The notes beneath the pieces were generated by a model. It did no database searches. It saw nothing but the letters and a program-made list of their open reading frames with translations, and was not told where the DNA came from. 64,000 nt of DNA, from NCBI GenBank assembly GCA_009760885.1, contig CM019713.1, forward strand, positions 23,506,427-23,570,426, given 5' to 3'. This stretch comes from Achatina immaculata. Taxonomy: Eukaryota; Mollusca; Gastropoda; Stylommatophora; Achatinidae. The stretch's first letter is position 1. Each line of letters starts with the position of its first letter. Positions 36,000 through 47,767 of this stretch are shown one piece after another. Position numbers and translations under genes: made by a program.

Positions 36000-36720
36000 T
36001 GAGCTCAAATATTTTTGCAAAATTTGTGTTTTATTTGTAACTTTTGCATATTTATATGTATTTCACTGATTTATAAAATTCGTTCATCTTGTTTTCTTTC
36101 GTTAACATTCCATTCAAAGTTTGCTTTTTTTAAAAAAAGAAAACAGGAAACAAATTATCCAATCAACAGGCAGATGACACATGCGTGCTGACATTCCATT
36201 GGCTGATTTACTGCCCTATACTAATTACCAGATTGTGTTCACTTTTTCCACTGGATGATTCAGACCACCTGAGAGCTCCGTTGTCCATGACAACGTGCAC
36301 GCACAAGCATATTCCGGTTTCGTGTCCGTCATCCATCAATTTAATGAATCCTCACAATAGATCATTCATTGATGGAGAGCTTTCATGCGCGCAGACATTT
36401 TATCTGTCGGTGGAGTAGGCTGTGTCTAGCTCTCATGTATCGTTCGTGGCTCTGCCGTTATTAGCAGATTAAACAAAATGGTGGCTATTGACATCATCAA
36501 ATATTTCCTCATTAGTGACATCATCGGGTTTCTGTTGTGTTTTTCATTCAAAAATTTACTACAGACTAAACGGTGTGAAAAAAAAATTGAGGGCGTAACA
36601 GCAGGATAGCGGAGATGCATGAAAAAATCAAAAGATGGGCGGGTAACGGTTTTGGTCCGGTGAACCGTAAAATGTGAGATAACACTGAGACCGAACGACA
36701 CATGACCGCCAAAACCTTTA
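36000..36720. other. Non-coding sequence without recognised features
   Basis: AT-rich, no supported gene. The open frames at 36185-36418 (plus) and 36426-36701 (minus) show no domain. Confidence 0.45.
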
Positions 36721-36759
36721 AGTTAGTCTTGAGAGGTGGCATGTGGTTGTGTTGGTGGT

Positions 36760-36910
36760 GGTGACGATGATGATGACGACGACGATGATGATGATGATGA
36801 CGACGACGACGATGATGATGATGATGATGACGATGATGATGATGATGACGACGAAGAAGAAGATGATGATGATGATGACGACGACGACAATGATGATGAT
36901 GATGATGATT
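36760..36910. repeat. (GAT/GAC)n trinucleotide repeat
   Basis: About 50 GAT, GAC and GAA triplets. Reads as poly-Asp on one strand and Ile/Val on the other. Confidence 0.95.
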
Positions 36911-37261
36911 TGAATCAGACTTCTCCCGGGCTCCCTACAGCCATTTAGCTTCACCCACCTTTCCATCTAATTATATCTACAACGCCCTGGATGACAAGAA
37001 CTGTTTTGAGGAAGAAAACAGCAAGACTGAGAACAAACTACACCTAGCACTGGTTTAAAAAACCGACATGTTATTCAGCTAAAAAAACTTCACCATGATG
37101 AGGTGAGTACAGACTTTGTGTGAATCAGCTCTTAGATGAAGAGGATGACAGAGAAAAGAAAGAAACCGAGAAAAGAAAACGAGTTTCTTTGTCCATGTTC
37201 AAAGCTGGTAAAGTCTTTGAGAAGTTAGTAAGGACTGGAACCTGACATTAAAAACAAATCA

Positions 37262-37662
37262 TATCGATGTAAGCGCCACTTTATTGATGTAGGCGCCACT
37301 TTGTTGATGTAGGCGCCACTTTGTTGATGTAGGGCCACTTTGCTGATGTAGGAGCCACTTTGCTGATATAGGCGGCACTTTATTTATGTAGGCGCCACTT
37401 TATTGATGTAGGAGCCACTTTGCTGATGTAAGCGCCACTTTACTGATGTAGGCGCCACTTTATTGATGTAGGCTCTACTTTGTTGATGTAGGCGCCACTT
37501 TGTTGATGTAGGGCCACTTTGCTGATGTAGGAGCCACTTTGCTGATGTAGGCGGCACTTTGCTGATGTTGGCGCCACTTTGCTGATGTAGGCGCCACTGT
37601 GTTGATGTAGGCGCCAATAAATTGATGTAGGAGCCACTTTGTTGATGTAGGCGCCACTTTGG
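37262..37662. repeat. 20-bp minisatellite, about 20 copies
   Basis: GTAGGCGCCACTTTGTTGAT repeats every 20 bases. The variants GGAGCC, GGGCC (one base shorter) and CTGATG recur in the same order twice (37320-37440 and 37500-37560), indicating block duplication. Confidence 0.96.
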
Positions 37663-37721
37663 AAGTACAGTAGGGAATGTTTCAGTGTGCATGAGAAATA
37701 CCTTGCTAGGAAACCAATGTT

Positions 37722-37968
37722 CTTTATGTTTGGAAAGATTTCATAATTTATGTTTGGAAAGATTTCATAATTTATGTTTGGAAAGATTTCATAATTTATG
37801 TTTGGAAAGATTTCATAATTTATGTTTGGAAAGATTTCATGATTTATCTTTGGAAAGATTTCATTATTTATTTTTGGAAAGATTTCATAATTTATGTTTG
37901 GAAAGATTTCATAATTTATGTTTAGAAAGATTTCATGATTTTTTTTTGGAAAGATTTCGTGGTTGTGT
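37722..37968. repeat. 24-bp minisatellite, about 10 copies
   Basis: ATGTTTGGAAAGATTTCATA plus ATTT repeats. The plus frame reads as an 8-residue repeat (LCLERFHN). Confidence 0.95.
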
Positions 37969-38044
37969 AAAGGAACTGGCTACACTAGAGCACAATACAA
38001 AGACTTTACTGTTTCTTTTTTTTACATCTAATTTATTGTAAAAA

Positions 38045-38790
38045 GTACTTTTTCTTCTTCTGATTATTATTATTATTGTTATTATTATTATTATTGTGTC
38101 CTCCTCTTCCTCCTCCTCCTCCTTCTTCTTCTTGTTCTTGTTCTTCTTGTTCTTGTTCTTCTTCTCCTTTTCTGCTCACCTCCTCCTCCTCTTCCTCCTC
38201 CTTCTTCTCCTCCTTTTTCTTCTTTTCTGTCCTCCTCCTCATTCTTCTTCTTCTTTTCTGTCCTCCTCCTCGTTCCTTTTCTGACCTCCTCCTCCTTCCT
38301 TTTCTGTTATCCTCCTCCTTCCTTTTCTGTCATCCTCCTCATTCTTCTTCTTCTTTTCTGTCCTCCTTCTCCTTCCTTTTCTGTCCTCCTCCTTCCTTTT
38401 CTGTCCTCCTCCTTCTTCTTCTTTACTGTCCTTCTCCTCCTACTTATGCTTCTTTTCTGTCCTCCTCCTTCTTTTCTCTTCTCCTCCTCCCTTTACATCT
38501 TCTTTTCTGCCCTCCTCCTCCTTCTTTTCTGTCCTTCTCCTCTTCCTTTTCTTCTTTTCTGTCCTCCTCCTTTCTTCTTCTTCTTCTTTCCGTCCTCTTC
38601 CTCCTTCTCCTCCTTCTTCTTTTCTGTCCTCCTCCTCCTTCTCCTCCTTCTTCTTTTCTGTCCTCCTCCTCCCTTTTCTTCTTCTTTTCTGTCCTCCTCC
38701 TTCTTCGTCTGCTTTTTGTTCTTTTCTCTTCTCCTCCTCTTCCTTCTTTCTGTCCTTCTCCTTCTTCTCCTTTTTCTTCAGTGCTTTTAA
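38045..38790. repeat. Polypyrimidine tract, about 700 bp
   Basis: The plus strand is almost wholly C and T from 38098 to 38790, with a recurring TTTTCTGTCCTCCTCC theme separated by CTT/CTC triplets. An (ATT)n stretch precedes it. Open frames on both strands (Leu/Ser/Pro or Glu/Lys/Arg) are compositional. Confidence 0.95.
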
Positions 38791-38867
38791 TTCTCACACT
38801 AAAATATCTTTATGATGTCTTTACAAAATGTGACCCATATCGCCAGTACTAGGTATACTTGGCTATT

Positions 38868-39105
38868 TCAAGTTATAACCCATCATGATAAGTTTGTTTT
38901 TTAAGTTATAACCCATCATGATAAGTTTGTTTTTTAAGTTATAACCCATCATGATAAGTTTGTTTTTTAAGTTATAACCCATCATGATAAGTTTGTTTTT
39001 TAAGTTATAACCCATCATGATAAGTTTGTTTTTTAAGTTATAACCCATCATGATAAGTTTGTTTTTTTAAGTTATAACCCATCATGATAAGTTTGTTTTT
39101 TAAGT
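38868..39105. repeat. 33-bp minisatellite, 7 copies
   Basis: AAGTTATAACCCATCATGAT and AAGTTTGTTTTTT repeat. One copy has an extra T, otherwise identical. Confidence 0.97.
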
Positions 39106-39809
39106 GTGAATGTAAATTTATTTCATGAAATTCACTGTAACTTGTAACTGACCTTGAAAAATTATGAAAAACAGTGCACTAACGTTTTACTTTAGCACCG
39201 GCTTAGAAGCAAATATTCTTTCATGTCTTCGTCTACAGCAGTGTTTCCCAACCTCTTTTGGATCATGTCCCATCTCAACATCTCAAAGATTTTGATGCGC
39301 TCCCACGCACACACATAATCCCGCGGCATAAGTCAGCCAAGTTATAATAAAAATATATACTCTCATCCCTCCCCCCTCCAAAAAAATGTCCTCCTGTGGA
39401 GTCTACGCCTCACTTCGGGTGGGGGGGGGGTGTGCACTCGTCTACGTCTTCTTCTAAATCAGAATATGAACATCGTTCCTGGAGTCCAGGGCTGGAGCAG
39501 CCGGTGGACAGCTAAGATGGCCGTGTTTGACGGTGCAGGTACTGTGGCCAGAGTTGACAGAGCTGACAGAGTTGACAGAGTTGACAGAGATGACAGTTCC
39601 CACCTGCCTGCACCTGCACTGCTTCAGCCTCACAAAAGTAGGAAAGTGTGTCAGCCTCGCTGTTAGAGACAGGTGTAATATGTGTAATACCAAGAAACAG
39701 AGTACCTTTCATGCGGGTACATTACTACCAATGACATACCTTGCATTCAGATGCACTGCCTGCAGTAATATATCTTACATACAGGTACATAACAAGCAGG
39801 AACATATTC

Positions 39810-40118
39810 TACACCCAGACATCATACAACCAGCCACATACCTTAAATTAAGGTACATAACTAGCAGCAACATATTCTACACCCAGACATCATACAAACA
39901 GTCACATACCTTACATTAAGGTACATAACTAGCAGCAACATATTCTACACCCAGACATCATACAAACAGTCACATACCTTACATTAAGGTACATAACTAG
40001 CAGCAACATATTCTACACCCAGACATCATACAAACAGTCACATACCTTACATTAAGGTACATAACTAGCAGCAACATATTCTACACCCAGACATCATACA
40101 AACAGTCACATACCTTAC
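39810..40118. repeat. 68-bp minisatellite, 4.5 copies
   Basis: CTACACCCAGACATCATACA, AACAGTCACATACCTTACAT and TAAGGTACATAACTAGCAGC repeat every 68 bases. Confidence 0.95.
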
Positions 40119-40224
40119 ATTCAGGTACAAGACTAGAAGACCCGAGAGACTGGGAAGTTCCTCTCCTCCAACCGTAGGCTGAGACTGGACAAGTGGGACA
40201 CCTCCAATTTTGAGGGGGTGAAGA

Positions 40225-40870
40225 TCTGGAAAGGGTCGATAACACACTACATTCTCAGAATCTAGAACGGGAGAATAACCCACTACATTCTCAGAATCTA
40301 GAACAGGAGAATAACCCACTGCATTCTCAGAATCTAGAACAGGAGAATAACCCACTACATTCTCAGAATCTAAAACGGGACAATAACCCACTACATTCTC
40401 AGAATCTGGAAAGAGAGGATAACCCACTACATTCTTAGAATCTGAAAAGAGAGGATAACCCACTACATTCTCAGAATCTGGAAAGAGAGGATAACCCACT
40501 ACATTCTCAGAATCTGAAAAGAGAGGATAACCCACTACATTCTCAGAATCTGGAAAGAGAGGATAACCCACTACATTCTCAGAATCTGGAAAGAGAGGAT
40601 AACCCACTACATTCTCAGAATCTGGAAAGAGAGGATAACCCACTACATTCTCAGAATCTGGAAAGAGGATAACCCACTACATTTTCAGAATCTGGAAAGA
40701 GAGGATAACCCACTACATTCTCAGAATCTGGAAAGAGAGGATAACCCACTACATTCTCAGAATCTGGAAAGAGAGGATAACCCACTACATTCTCAGAATC
40801 TGGAAAGAGAGGATAATCCACTACATTCTCAGAATCTGGAAAGAGAGGATAACCCACTACATTCTCAGAA
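40225..40870. repeat. 36-bp minisatellite, 18 copies
   Basis: GGATAACCCACTACATTCTC and AGAATCTGGAAAGAGA repeat. The left five copies carry an ACGGGAGA/ACAGGAGA variant. The minus frame gives a regular 12-residue repeat (SENVVGYPLFPD) in two pieces (40065-40643, 40651-41022). A 2-bp-shorter copy at about 40660 breaks the frame, and no flanking gene exists. Confidence 0.96.
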
Positions 40871-41029
40871 TGAAGGAACTGGGGGAGGGAGGAAGGGGGG
40901 AAAGAGGTAAAGTTAGGGGGAGGGGGGAGAGGGAGAGGTAAAGTTAGGGAACTATACACTCTTCTGTTATTTTCCAGTGCGGAAACTTCGTTGTTTCCTA
41001 TTTGTACCTTAAAAATTTTCACGTAACCT

Positions 41030-42590
41030 GCACATAGACTAGTTCATGTACTTAAAACCCCAGGTAAGTAACCAGGTGACTATGCTACTTTTTATCTACA
41101 ATGTTTACTGGAGTTTCATAACTGATATCCCACACTGTGAGAAAACAACAGTAAGTCAAATCATTTTTAAAAAATCATTAGCAAGTTATGATTTTTCTTT
41201 CAAATTCCAGTTCTTCTTTTTCTGTTTATATTTATACCTCGTATTTATGTATAATCTTTAGCCAGCAATATTTATAAGATATTGGTTTATTTTGCTTCAA
41301 ACTGTAAACTCCAGCAATCAGTCAGTAGCAATACTGGACTGATTACATCAACACGCATCAAGTGCTGTGTAGGGTAAGATGGCTGGCATTAAGAATTCTG
41401 CTGTTTCGCGACAAACATTTGCCCCGTGGAGTGTGCCACAGTATGGAGAAAGTGTGAGAACCGCTCCCTAGACTACGGAATACCGTATATACCGTATTAA
41501 ACGACTGGGTCTTCTTTTCTCTCGCAAAGCCTGCACTACGAAAATCTAATGTAAAAAATGCTGCACGTATATTTCTAAACCAAATATCGATCTCAAATAC
41601 CATATATAAATACTGGAAGCGCCTACATTTTTTTGAAGAAAGTAGAAACATTTCTCGGTGAAAATTTTGTTTTACAGTGCAGAAAGGGGAGATTATGCTG
41701 AAAGAAAAGAAACATCTCAAGCGGAAGCAATCCACATAACAAGGGGAAACCATTTGGAGTCACGGCAAGGGGAGAAAATTCTACAAAAGTCTCAGTCTGA
41801 ATAATAGAAGATATATACTTTTTTTTTACAGAAACTGACAGCATGAAGCCTAGTACCACACGGCTCTCCTACACAACAAAAACGTTTTCCTGCAACTCTG
41901 TATGATGGACGGATTTTGACCACTTTACTTCTCAGAATATTTGGGAGCCATGTGCTAATGATATTTAAGAGAAATGGGGCGAGGGGAGAGAATAAAGTGC
42001 ATAATTCTCACATTAAGAGTAACCTTATGCTGATAGTAGCACCAGCTATTGAGAGATAAGATGTGAATGTCTGAAAGATTCTTGTGATGCACATGAATGA
42101 CCAGTAAAAATGAAAGGTCACTACATGTAAAATAAGAAAAAAAACATCGTTGATCTCACTTGGAACCTGTAAACATTGCTCTAGGCTGACATCGCCATTG
42201 TCCACAAGAGTTATCACACCCTGTCAGGAACTTGTTTGTTAACATAAAATAACAACAATGAACATATACCTCCTCGTCCTCAAAAATGTATTCTGTTAGT
42301 GATTAAGAGCAAAGATGTCTGTAACAGAGGGATGGTGCAGCCAACCCCGGGCCAGTAGATCACAGCCAACACTCCACCCACCCACCTCCTCTTTCTGCTT
42401 CTGGTAACAGCCTTTTACCATCTCTCAGCGTGGCTAAAGGGCCAGTTCACAAGGTGGTGGAGTCTGCACAGAAGAATGTTTTATTTTCGGTAGGTCACTG
42501 TAACCTCTCACAGATCGATGGAAAGTTAAAATTGACGACTGAAATCATGCGTGGACTATCAACAACGTCATAATTCCATGGAGATCAAAG
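41030..42590. other. Non-coding sequence without recognised features
   Basis: No domain, RNA gene or clean array found. The stretch 42331-42480 has a GGTGGTGGAGTCTGC word shared with about 7715, possibly an old dispersed repeat. Confidence 0.45.
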
Positions 42591-42594
42591 TTTA

Positions 42595-42861
42595 GTAGTA
42601 GCAGTTGTAGTAGTAGTAGTTGTGGTAGTAGTAATAGTGGTAGTTGTAGTAGTAATAATAATAGTAGTAGTAGTAGTAGTTGTTGTTGTTGTGGTAGTAG
42701 TAATAATGGTAGTTGTAATAATAGTAATAGTAGTAGTAGTAGTGGTAGTAGTAGTATTAGTAGTAGTAGTAGTAGTAGTAGTTGTTGTTGTTGTTGTTGT
42801 TGTTGTCGGAGTAGCAGCGATAGCAATCTCAGTAGGGGTAGCATCAGTAACAATTAGTGGA

Positions 42862-42893
<32 letters not shown>

Positions 42894-42895
42894 AA
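42595..42895. repeat. (GTA/GTT)n triplets followed by (AAAG)n
   Basis: GTAGTAGTTGTTGTT-type triplets to about 42830, then AAAGAAAG at 42859-42893. Confidence 0.95.
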
Positions 42896-43562
42896 ATGTA
42901 CTTTATCAAAAACAAGTGAAAACAATCAAAGTTTTAAACATGAAAGTTTGCACATTTTCCACGATTTTATTTTCCTGATGAGAGAATTTTTCTCTCATTT
43001 TACTTTCAATGGTTTCGCTGTGTTGAGAGAAGGATAGAAATACAGCAATGACCTGAATTGTGTCAGTTATTTTTAGAAACCGACAAAGTGCAGTGTTGTT
43101 GACAAAGATATCTCAGAGACAGAAGCACTGATGTAGCTTCCCTTTTTTATGTAGAATTGTTTTCCCTCTAACAATAATTCATTGAGATTTTGGGTAGATG
43201 CGATCACTGAGCTTTTGTTCTGTACTGATGATAAGTGTCAAAAGTAGTCAAATAAAAAGGGCCAAGTTTTGGTAAAGAATGATGGTCAAAAAACTATATG
43301 AATATTTGATAGTGATGAAACAAACACAGAGTTTGACTGTGAGTATAACTGATCAGACTGCAGTAGTATCTTATTGAAGACCAAGATATCATATGGAGAC
43401 GTGTCATGTGAACAACAACTTGTGCTACATAGTCTTGACTAGTTCTGTCTCAGGTCTGTGACATGTGAATGTGAAGCGTACATGGATGATTGGCCACATT
43501 ACTTCACAGCTGAGATAACTGAAGAAAGTTATGGGAAGATGTGGGTCTTGTTTTAGCTCTCT

Positions 43563-43908
43563 GGCCTGTTAGCTTCACTGTGCCACGCAGACACACTTTG
43601 TTGTTGTCTTAACAGAATTCAACTTGTTAGCTTCACTGTGCCACGCAGACACACTTTGTTGTTGTCTTAACAGAATTCAACTTGTTAGCTTCACTGTGCC
43701 ACGCAGACACACTTTGTTGTTGTCTTAACAGAATTCAACTTGTTAGCTTCACTGTGCCACGCAGACACACTTTGCTGTTGTCTTAACAGAATTCAACTTG
43801 TTAGCTTCACTGTGCCACGCAGACACACTTTGTTGTTGTCTTAACAGAATTCAACTTGTTAGCTTCACTGTGCCACGCAGACAAACTTTGTTGTTGTCTT
43901 AACAGAAT
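43563..43908. repeat. 58-bp minisatellite, 6 near-identical copies
   Basis: TTAGCTTCACTGTGCCACGC, AGACACACTTTGTTGTTGTC and TTAACAGAATTCAACTTG repeat every 58 bases with two substitutions in all. Confidence 0.97.
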
Positions 43909-44317
43909 TCAAGACTCCTCAGCACTTCTAGCACCCTCCTCTGGTCTTGTATGCCTGCGGGCGTGTGAGTAGCGCAATGATTTGTGAGCTCAGCTTTCAT
44001 AGCGAGATGTTTCAATTTCAGTCGGAGGCGTCGGTCATCCACGTCTGCATGTGAATCTTGAGAAGGCAGAAAGGGCGGCCTTGATGGTGACCCACAGCAC
44101 TCGATCACGTGCCCACAGGTCAAGGAAAATATAAACAATAACAATATATCCTGTAGGAGAAGTTATGCTATGACAGGGCTATGTTTGTAAACCTGCATAA
44201 CGCTATTAGTATTATTTTTTATACTCTGACTTTGATAACTACAACATTAAACATTTGTGCTGTGTAGCACACTTTTATTTGTATTTCTAACTGTACAATG
44301 TTTCAGACGTTACAGGT

Positions 44318-44578
44318 AGAGCTGGGTAGTTTATTAATGAAGGTAGAGCTGGGTAGTTTATTAATGAAGGTAGAGCTGGGTAGTTTATTAATGAAGGTAG
44401 AGCTGGGTAGTTTATTAATGAAGGTAGAGCTGGGTAGTTTATTAATGAAGGTAGAGCTGGGTAGTTTATTAATGAAGGTAGAGCTGAGCAGTTCAGTAAT
44501 GAAGGTAGAGCTGGGTAGTTTATTAATGAAGGTAGAGCTGGGTAGTTTATTAATGAAGGTAGAGCTGGGTGGTTCAAT
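44318..44578. repeat. 27-bp minisatellite, about 10 copies
   Basis: GTAGAGCTGGGTAGTTTATT plus AATGAAG repeats every 27 bases. One variant copy (GAGCAGTTCAG) sits in the middle. In-frame 9-residue translations appear on both strands. Confidence 0.97.
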
Positions 44579-44599
44579 AACTCTTCCGATCCCACGTAC

Positions 44600-45465
44600 A
44601 AAAACACGGACGTTGCATGGTCGAGCGGGTGTCTTCATATTAGGGGGTCCCTTTATAAAATTCATTGTAACAAACAGACTCCTTCATCAACACATGTGTA
44701 TCTCATATTAAAATAAGTGGAAATGAAAGAAGATTCCATAAATGAAGTTATTTATCATTTTTTAAAAAAAAACAAAGAATAGAAAAAAAACCAACTGTTA
44801 TGAAATGAAAAGATGGAATGATTTTTGGGTGCTGTTTTTTAGGGCTGAGCACTAAAATCAAAGTTGTATATACCTGAAATGTGCCAGAATCCAATGCAGA
44901 AGATGTATATCGGTACAGAAGCATCGATATTTCGGCCTGCATTTGATATCCAATAAATCTAATAAATCTATAGATGTGAGAAACACATTTAGTAAGATGG
45001 GTCTAGTCGATCAGCATGACCATTCTACCAAACGATCTCGAAAAAAACTACACTCCAGTTCATCCATTTCAAGATTTCCTTCATCACCCGGCATGGCAGG
45101 ATGCTAAACCTAGCTTTTGATTAGAAGAGTTCTGGTTGGGTAAATGAAAAGTTACATCGAGTTTTCAACGAAATTTCTTCCCTGGCCAAAGACGGGGAAA
45201 TCCGTTTTCCATGCGTTGTTGGCCGAAAGGCGGATTTGCCGTTTTCGATGGTCGTCTTATTTAAACTGTTTCTAGTGTGTTATTTAAAATAATTTTTGGT
45301 TGTTTGTATTTTTATTGCAAATTTAATATAATAAAATATTGTTTTTAATCTTCGTAACTTTAAAATAAATAGAAATCTCGCGGTTTTAGCTGTCGGGAAC
45401 ACGTGTTTACGAGATCTCGTCAAGTCGACATTTTTTGCAAATGTCGGAGCACGTTACGTTCGAAG
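44600..45465. other. Non-coding sequence without recognised features
   Basis: AT-rich. The part just left of 45465 could belong to the same piggyBac relic, but no conserved motif is visible there. Confidence 0.4.
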
Positions 45466-45650
45466 TTACTGCGATTGTACAATAAATTCTGCCCTGAAGT
45501 TGTTGTCAGACTACCCTAGTGATGACTCTAGTAATAAAACAAGTAGAATTAGCAAAATACAACATCTGCTGGATTATTTTTTGCCTAAATTTCAAGAGTT
45601 GTGTAAACCGAAGCAGCAGCTTTCGACTGATGAAGGAAAGACGAAAGATT
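45465..45650 (+). mobile_element. piggyBac-like transposase fragment
   Basis: The plus strand translates through DYPSDDSSNKTSRISKIQHL, then LDYFLPKFQELCKPKQQLST and DEGKTK before a stop. The spacing R-ISKI-x-LLDYF-x2-KFQELC-x5-QLS-DEG resembles the block around the second catalytic Asp of piggyBac transposases (typically KI-P-LD-F--KFQ-LY-P---LSIDE). Only about 60 residues survive. Upstream and downstream frames are unreadable. No TTAA-flanked termini were identified. Confidence 0.68.
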
Positions 45651-45654
45651 TGTT

Positions 45655-46535
45655 CGCATGATATCAACAGTGCACAACAGTGATTGTCTGGAATAGTAAA
45701 GAATCATGTTCTGGTGAATCCTGAGGATGAAGGCACTAAAAAAAGCATCATCTAGGAAGTTCAGAGTGTGTTTGGTCAATGAGAAAAAGAGTGAAACAAA
45801 TTTTTTTTTCAAAGTTGTCAAGTCCCATTGCATTCAGATAATTGTTTCACAAGATATCACACACTAGAGGGAGTTGGATTACATTCCCTAAAGGGTGAGT
45901 AGAGATATGCATGTTTTTCTAAGTCCACTCAAAAAAGTTCATTTCAGAAAAATGGCTGGGAACTGGGGGTTTTTCAGGGTAAATAACTGTGGTCCATTAA
46001 ATGTTATATTTGAGCAAGAGCTGGGAAAAATGTTCAACAACAAGAAATAACAGACCACTATTATTACATTTACTCAAGCGCCTTTTCTTTGCTTGTAACT
46101 GTCGACGACAATTATGCGGCTTTTCAAACTCGTAGGTCGTATATCTTGTGCTAATGTCGGCTAGGCCTAGTGTCTTGTCTGTGTTATGTTATATCCAGTA
46201 AGGTTTATTTTCAGTAAATGATAACATACAAAATTTATAGTTAAGACAAATATATATTTTTATTTTTTTAAATTTTATTTTTTATATTTATTTAATATTT
46301 AGTTGAATACCATTACATTATTTATAATAATAAGAGGGAATTCCCCTACAAATGTTGCCATGAAAATACTGTGTAAGCAAATATTCTAAATAAAACTTTA
46401 TAAGAAATACATAAAATAAAAAATAATACCTTATAAGAAATTTTTTAAAAATACTATACGTCACCATTCTAAGCCTGGCCCATAGCTTTAAGGAAACGTG
46501 GTAAAACATCTTCGGTACAGAATGGGTGCAACGGA
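45655..46535. other. AT-rich non-coding sequence
   Basis: No gene or array recognised. Strongly A/T-rich at 46200-46450. Confidence 0.45.
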
Positions 46536-46544
46536 ACTTTTTGT

Positions 46545-46935
46545 GTGTGTGTGTGTGTCTCAGACTTAGTGAAAGGTTCATCGAGACCTTTCACTGTGCA
46601 ACTTTTGAAAACTCATGCGAGTGGTCTTTGTCGCTGTCATCATGTGACATTTTGTGTTTGTTTTTTCTTATTTGTTTTTTTTTCCTTTTTTTCTTTTTTT
46701 CCAGACATTTCAACGTAAAAAAGCCTTTTTTGTTTGTTTTTCCCTTTTTTTTCCCCTGACATTACAACATTAAATAAAAAAAAAATAGTTTTGTATGTTC
46801 ATCTAGTTTTTCGAGGGTCTTTTTTGTACTCTCTCCCTTTCTCTCTCTCTCTCTCTGGTGATGTACATAAAAATATTTGGCAAAGCTTCTCTTTCGCTCA
46901 TGGAATGTACATGGAATCTTTTTAACTCTTTCTTG

Positions 46936-46968
<33 letters not shown>

Positions 46969-47700
46969 CCATTATTCTGCTTAATCTTTGCTGAAACAGA
47001 CCTAAGAAGGTGGCAGGACTAAACGTGTAGAAATGAAAACGAGCCCTGTTTATGCACGTCCACACCAAGAACCTGAACTCTGCGAGCAGGGCCAGTAACT
47101 TGGTGTGTGTGTCCGCCTGAGTTTTAGGGATTGTATTCAACATTATGGCTTTGTAGATGTCTGCTTGTTGTGCCGTGTGTGTTTCTATTGTGTTCTGTAT
47201 TGTTCTTACTGTGGTTGCTACTGTTTTGCATTCGTAGAAAATGTGTTGTGTTTCTGGCGTGTTCCTCCCGCATAGGTAACACCGTCTCATGTTTCTGTGT
47301 GTTTCTCTGTGTCTCGTGGGTGTCATATTCCTGCGAGCCTGTGGTAGTGTCTGTGTCTCGTGGGTGTCATATTCCTGCCAGCCTGTGCTAGTGTCCGTGT
47401 CACTCTCTTCCTGGTCGGACCTCTCGTCCATGATCAGCGACCGAGGTTTGGCGTGGCTGGTGCTTCTGGTTCCACAGTACATGGCGGTGGCGTCAGCGGT
47501 GCTGGTTGTGCTGGTGTGGGCGGTTTTGGGCTTGTACTGTTTTTTCTGGGTCTCTTCCCGTATAGGGTGAACCCGTCGGCAGTAAGCCATCTATCTTCGT
47601 TTCTTTTTTGGTTAGGCCTTTTCGACCCACAGTTTGTGGGGTTTCAGGTTCTCCGTCGCTGGCCGGAGGGTTATATGAGGAATTGGCTTCCTCGGCCGGC
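46545..47700 (-). mobile_element. L1/Tx1-like LINE, 3' end of ORF2 and 3' UTR, rearranged
   Basis: The minus strand holds the ORF2 C-terminus: CYLCGRNTPETQHIFYECKT, a C-x2-C-x-H-x-C knuckle, then MLNTIPKTQADTHTKLLALL and FRFLVWTCINRARFHFYTFS. Identical words occur in the longer element at 52.7-53.2 kb. Upstream (47300-47700) is a Thr/Ser-rich segment with two copies of a GWQEYDTHET/ARRNMTPTRH stretch; it is not the reverse transcriptase, so the fragment is internally deleted or chimeric, possibly ORF1-derived. The 3' UTR (46560-46930) shares with 52575-52900 the words CACTGTGCAACTT and GATGTACAT, plus CT runs. Confidence 0.78.
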
Positions 47701-47705
47701 ACATG

Positions 47706-47767
47706 AAGTTCCAGGTCTCACAGGCATACGTTGCGATGGGAAAGATGCATGCCCTTAAAAATCTTAT
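47706..47767 (-). mobile_element. RTE-like LINE scrap (family 2) fused to the SART3 pseudogene end
   Basis: About 60 bases on the minus strand (ATAAGATTTTTAAGGGCATG, then CATCTTTCCCATCGCAAC and TGCCTGTGAGACCTGG) match 18477-18537 with a few substitutions. The match starts exactly where SART3 homology stops and ends where the L1/Tx1-like fragment begins. Confidence 0.75.

Noticed and set aside
36736..36948. Poly-aspartate protein
   Set aside because: It is a GAT/GAC microsatellite with no supporting coding sequence.
40065..41022. Regular 12-residue repeat protein (SENVVGYPLFPD)
   Set aside because: It matches a 36-bp minisatellite exactly, breaks at a 2-bp indel and has no non-repeat coding sequence of substance at either end.
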